64,000 bases of DNA from Pseudonocardia sp. (GTDB taxonomy: Bacteria; Actinomycetota; Actinomycetes; Mycobacteriales; Pseudonocardiaceae). The stretch covers positions 1 through 64,000 of the forward strand of contig JAOZVV010000196.1 in the NCBI GenBank assembly GCA_025869365.1. Direction: 5' to 3'. The stretch's first letter is position 1. Every line of letters begins with the position of its first letter. The translations under genes were made by a program, and so were the position numbers. The notes under the pieces are model-generated. The model had not been told where the DNA came from, ran no database searches, and was given only the letters and a program-made list of their open reading frames with translations. Of this stretch, positions 61,055 through 64,000 are shown piece after piece.

Positions 61055-62594
61055 GGACGAGCTCGTCCCCGGCCGGCGCCGCGTCACCCCGGCGGCGCAG
61101 CGGCACGTCGCGCAGCCGGAGCGCCAGGACGAGGCCCACCACCGCCACCACGACCCCGCCCAGGTAGACGCCGTGCAGGGCGTGGGCGAACCCGTCCAGG
61201 AAGCCGGTGCGCAGGTCCGGGGGCAGCGCGTCGATCTCCGCGCGGCTGATGTTGACCCCGCCGGTGGAGAACCGGTCCACGACGTCCGCGGGCAGGCCGT
61301 CCCGGATCGACGTGACCAGCCGGGAGCTGAAGATCGCGCCGAACACGGCCACCCCGATCGACGAGCCGACGGTCCGCGCGAAGGTGTTCATCGAGCTCGC
61401 GACGCCGATGTCCCCGGGGCCCACCGAGTTCTGCGCGGCCAGCACCAGCACCGAGTTGATCAGGCCGAAGCCCACCCCGACCGTCGCCAGCGCGATCAGC
61501 TGGAACCAGTAGGGCGTCCCGACGTCCAGGAACGCCAGCAGGCCCATGCCGACGATCAGCAGGGTCGTGCCGGCGATGGGGAACTTCCGGTACCGGCCGA
61601 TCCGCGCGATCGCCTGCCCGACGATCACCGAGGTGATCATCATGGCGAGCACCAGCGGCGCCAGCCGCAGGCCGGACATCGTCGGGGTCACCCCGTCCAC
61701 CACCTGCTGGTACAGCGGGTTGAACGTGCTGACCCCGAGCATCCCGAAGCCGACGACGAAGGTCAGCGGCGCGCTGATCCGGAACACCGGGCTGCGGAAC
61801 AGGCGCAGTGGCAGCAGCGGCTCGACGGCCCGGCGTTCCACCAGGACGAACACGACGAGCAGCACCACCGCCGCGGCACCGAGACCGAGCACCGGCGCGG
61901 ACAGCCACGGGAAGGTCGTGCCGCCCCAGCTCGTCACCAGGATCAGGGCCGTGACACCGGTGGAGAGCAGCGCCGCGCCCCACCAGTCGATCCGGGGCTT
62001 CGCCCGCTCCCGCTCCGGCAGCTTCAGCACCAGGCCGATCACGACGAACGCCGCGATCCCGATCGGCAGGTTCACGTAGAAGACCCAGCGCCAGCTCAGG
62101 TACTCGGTCAGCACGCCGCCGAGCAGCGGTCCCGCGAGCGTGGCGAACGCGAAGACGGACTGCATGAAGCCCTGGTAGCGGCCCCGCTCGGCGGGCGGGA
62201 CCAGGTCCCCGATGACCGCCTGGGAGTTCACCATGAGCCCGCCCGCGCCGAGGCCCTGCAGGGCCCGGCACAGGATCAGCATCGTCATGGACTGCGCCGC
62301 ACCGCACAGCGCGGACCCGACCAGGAAGATCACGATCGCGACCTGGAAGAGGCGCTTGCGGCCGAAGAGGTCCCCGAGCTTGCCGTAGATCGGCGTCGAG
62401 ATGCAGGAGGCGACGAGGTAGGACGTCGCCACCCAGGACAGGTGGGTGAGCCCGCCGAGGTCCGTGACGATCGTCGGCAGGGCGGTGGCGACGATCGTCT
62501 GGTCGAGCGCCGCGAGCATCATCGCGAGCATCAGCCCGGGGAACACGACGAGGATCTTGCGGTCCAGCCGGCCGGACTCCCGTGCTGCGCCCAA
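61020..62594 (-). CDS. EmrB/QacA-type MFS drug exporter (DHA2, 14 TM)
   Basis: TTG 62594 is supported by GGAGGTGAACG directly upstream; 524 residues. LMLAMMLAALDQTIVATALP is the DHA2 D1 motif, YGKLGDLFGRKRLFQVAIVI the loop 2-3 motif, and GPLLGGVLTEYLSWRWVFYV helix 5 motif C. About 14 helices, with a long extracytoplasmic loop before the last (DGLPADVVDRFSTGGVNISR). It exports drugs with protons. A pair of AGCANTGCT palindromes precedes it and may be an operator. Confidence 0.92.
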   Translation of the reverse strand: MGAARESGRLDRKILVVFPGLMLAMMLAALDQTIVATALPTIVTDLGGLTHLSWVATSYLVASCISTPIYGKLGDLFGRKRLFQVAIVIFLVGSALCGAAQSMTMLILCRALQGLGAGGLMVNSQAVIGDLVPPAERGRYQGFMQSVFAFATLAGPLLGGVLTEYLSWRWVFYVNLPIGIAAFVVIGLVLKLPERERAKPRIDWWGAALLSTGVTALILVTSWGGTTFPWLSAPVLGLGAAAVVLLVVFVLVERRAVEPLLPLRLFRSPVFRISAPLTFVVGFGMLGVSTFNPLYQQVVDGVTPTMSGLRLAPLVLAMMITSVIVGQAIARIGRYRKFPIAGTTLLIVGMGLLAFLDVGTPYWFQLIALATVGVGFGLINSVLVLAAQNSVGPGDIGVASSMNTFARTVGSSIGVAVFGAIFSSRLVTSIRDGLPADVVDRFSTGGVNISRAEIDALPPDLRTGFLDGFAHALHGVYLGGVVVAVVGLVLALRLRDVPLRRRGDAAPAGDELVPTPVPPRSSSG

Positions 62595-62611
62595 CGTTCA
62601 CCTCCGCCAGG

Positions 62612-62635
62612 AGCACTGCTGTCATGAGCAATGCT
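62612..62635. promoter_or_regulatory. Direct repeat of a 9-bp palindrome upstream of the exporter
   Basis: AGCACTGCT (62612-62620) and AGCAATGCT (62627-62635) are odd-centred palindromes 15 bp apart, 17 bases upstream of the TTG start. They could bind a repressor, but no regulator gene is adjacent. Confidence 0.4.
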
Positions 62636-62710
62636 AAGGAGGACGACGATACGTGTCGCCCGGGCCGGCTGCCCAGACCCGGGCGGACCGACCCGACGAC
62701 CCTGCCGGAG

Positions 62711-63874
62711 CTAGGCGGTGGCGGTGCGCCGCGCGAGCGCGCGGAAGGCCGGCGTGGGGAGCTCCGGGGCGAGGTCCACCGCGCACGTCCGGCCCAGGAT
62801 GCGCAGGGTGTCCGGGCAGCTGCCGGGCCCGTGGTCGATCTCCCGCGCGGCCCACGCGTACGGGTCCATCCGCGGGTGCACGGGCGTGCGGGCGTGGATC
62901 GAGCGCCAGTTCGGGTAGAGGTGGCGGCCCGTGTCCGCGAGCCGGCGGACCCCGCGCCGGGCCCCGAGCTCGACGGCGGCGGCCTCGTCGTCGAACGAGA
63001 CGGCCAGCCCGGCGGCCGAAGCCTGGTCGTGGTGCGGGACGAGCCGCAGCCCGCGGTCCGCGAACCCCGAGTGCCACAGCTCGTCGATCATGATCCCGCG
63101 GTGCCGGCGACGGCGTTCGAGCTGGGCGTCCAGCGCGGCGAGCTGCGGGCGCAGCACCGCGGCGGACAGCTCGGGCATCCGCAGGTTCACCCCCACGATC
63201 AGCTCCGCGCCGAGCTCGCCGAAGCCCTCCCGCTCGTAGCTGCCGACGTCGTGGTACATCGCCGCACGCTCGAACACCGTGCGGTCGTTCGTCAGGACCG
63301 CACCGCCCTCGCCGCTGCGGATGTTCTTGTACTGGTTGAAGCTGAACACCCCGGCGTGCCCGATCGAGCCGACCCGGCGCCCGCGGTAGCGCACCCCCAC
63401 GGCCTGGCAGGCGTCCTCGATCACCACGAGCCCGTGCTCCGCGGCGACGGCCATGATCGACTCCATGTCGCACACCAGGTTCTGCATGTGCACCGGGATG
63501 ACCGCGCGGCTGTTCGGGGTGATCTTGCGTTTGAGGTCCACGGGATCGAGCGTCAGCGACTCGTCCACCTCGACGAGGACGGGCACCGCCCCGACGGCGA
63601 GCGGCGCGGCCGCGGTGGAGACCCAGGTGTAGGCGGGCACGAGGACCTCGTCGCCCGGCCCGATCCCGGCCCCGACCAGCGCGGCGATCAGCGCGCTGGT
63701 GCCGCTGTTGACGGCGAGGGCGTGCTCCACCCCCATCGTCCGGCGCAGGTCCGCCTCGAAGCGGTCCACCTCGGAGGCGCCGGTGCCGGTGAACCGGCCG
63801 AGCTCACCGCGGCCGAGCACCTTCACCGTGGCCGCCATGCCGCGCGCCGTCGCGACCATCGCCGACAACCCCAA
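62711..63874 (-). CDS. DegT/DnrJ/EryC1/StrS family aminotransferase
   Basis: TTG 63874 has GGGGGA at 6 bases; an ATG lies at residue 6. The 387-residue PLP protein has VNSGTSALIAALVGAGIGPG, VPAYTWVSTAAAPLAVGAVP, IEDACQAVG (PLP Asp) and the Schiff-base Lys in FSFNQYKNIRSGEGGAVLT. Members transaminate keto sugars or are radical-free sugar dehydratases. No sugar biosynthesis cluster is visible on this side; more may lie beyond the window. Confidence 0.9.
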   Translation of the reverse strand: MGLSAMVATARGMAATVKVLGRGELGRFTGTGASEVDRFEADLRRTMGVEHALAVNSGTSALIAALVGAGIGPGDEVLVPAYTWVSTAAAPLAVGAVPVLVEVDESLTLDPVDLKRKITPNSRAVIPVHMQNLVCDMESIMAVAAEHGLVVIEDACQAVGVRYRGRRVGSIGHAGVFSFNQYKNIRSGEGGAVLTNDRTVFERAAMYHDVGSYEREGFGELGAELIVGVNLRMPELSAAVLRPQLAALDAQLERRRRHRGIMIDELWHSGFADRGLRLVPHHDQASAAGLAVSFDDEAAAVELGARRGVRRLADTGRHLYPNWRSIHARTPVHPRMDPYAWAAREIDHGPGSCPDTLRILGRTCAVDLAPELPTPAFRALARRTATA

Positions 63875-64000
63875 CGTCGTCCCCCACGGGCTCGTGCACG
63901 TACCGGCAAAACAGGCAAAACGTGCGAGACGGACTTTTCACGGGAATTCTAGTCGACTGCGCTCCGCCACCGAACGCGGGCCGGGACAGGTCGTGGCATC
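63875..64000. other. Window end, upstream region of the aminotransferase
   Basis: About 126 bases with an AT-richer patch (63902-63945). GGCAAAAC repeats twice with an intervening AG (63903-63919). This is likely the promoter of the aminotransferase; I see no complete gene. Confidence 0.35.

Overview
The window is 64 kb of very GC-rich, gene-dense chromosomal DNA with short intergenic gaps, many GTG starts and frequent 4-base GTGA/ATGA gene overlaps. A mycofactocin-coupled SDR, a mycothiol-type DinB/maleylpyruvate-isomerase fold protein, two GAF-ANTAR antiterminators and a DUF5313-type protein point to an actinomycete, most likely Pseudonocardiaceae (Pseudonocardia-like). I saw no rRNA, tRNA, CRISPR array, transposase or phage gene. 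This is a metabolic, largely catabolic stretch.  Region 1 (1-12.7 kb): the 3' end of a CysJ/CPR-like flavoprotein, an SRPBCC protein, a PEP-mutase/isocitrate-lyase family enzyme, an MHS transporter downstream of a self-sufficient CYP116B-like P450 fused to its own reductase and ferredoxin, a geranylgeranyl-reductase family protein, two tandem GAF-ANTAR regulators, a membrane fatty-acid desaturase, a quinone oxidoreductase and three small conserved proteins. Region 2 (12.7-24.3 kb): a four-gene operon (DinB-like, MBL hydrolase, two SDRs), a methyltransferase, a BKACE enzyme, an AbiEi/DUF559-type gene bracketed by near-identical palindromes, an LLM protein, a glutamate-synthase-like FMN enzyme, a HAD phosphatase and a NAMPT-type nicotinamide phosphoribosyltransferase.  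Region 3 (24.3-30.1 kb) looks like a LacI-controlled unit. Its operon is cupin, PPOX-fold protein, ThuA-like protein, LacI regulator and ribokinase, with a separate aldehyde dehydrogenase. GAAWCGWTTC-type half-palindromes lie upstream of the cupin operon, the aldehyde dehydrogenase and NAMPT.  Region 4 (30.1-41.4 kb) is the most interesting part. It is a catabolic island with a GntR/FadR-type regulator and three copies of an ACGTC-N-GAC operator, placed before a transporter, before a MaoC / CoA-transferase / acyl-CoA-dehydrogenase / amidase operon, and before a PrpD / LLM / RutA-like operon. An isochorismatase-fold hydrolase is coupled to the regulator. The RutA-like monooxygenase carries an in-frame amber codon where E. 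coli RutA has a tyrosine. Together the genes suggest oxidative opening of an N-heterocycle or cyclic amide, amide hydrolysis, and CoA-dependent degradation of the resulting acid. The substrate is unknown.  Region 5 (41.4-55.2 kb): glucose-6-phosphate dehydrogenase, an HxlR-controlled exporter with an ABM protein, a cold-shock protein, a pirin, an OhrR-like regulator, a tandem CaiB fusion lacking the catalytic Asp in both halves, and a TetR-controlled HpaB-like / acyl-CoA synthetase operon. Region 6 (55.2-64 kb): a GlsB-like membrane protein, a GNAT enzyme, an acyl-CoA-dehydrogenase-like hydroxylase, a nitrilase plus MSMEG_0569-type flavoprotein pair preceded by a possible Cys-containing leader peptide, a methyltransferase, an EmrB/QacA exporter and a DegT-type aminotransferase.  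Intergenic DNA is rich in short palindromes: CACGCGCGG/CCGCGCGTG arrays, a tandem hairpin pair built on CTCGAG sites, and long perfect stems between convergent genes.
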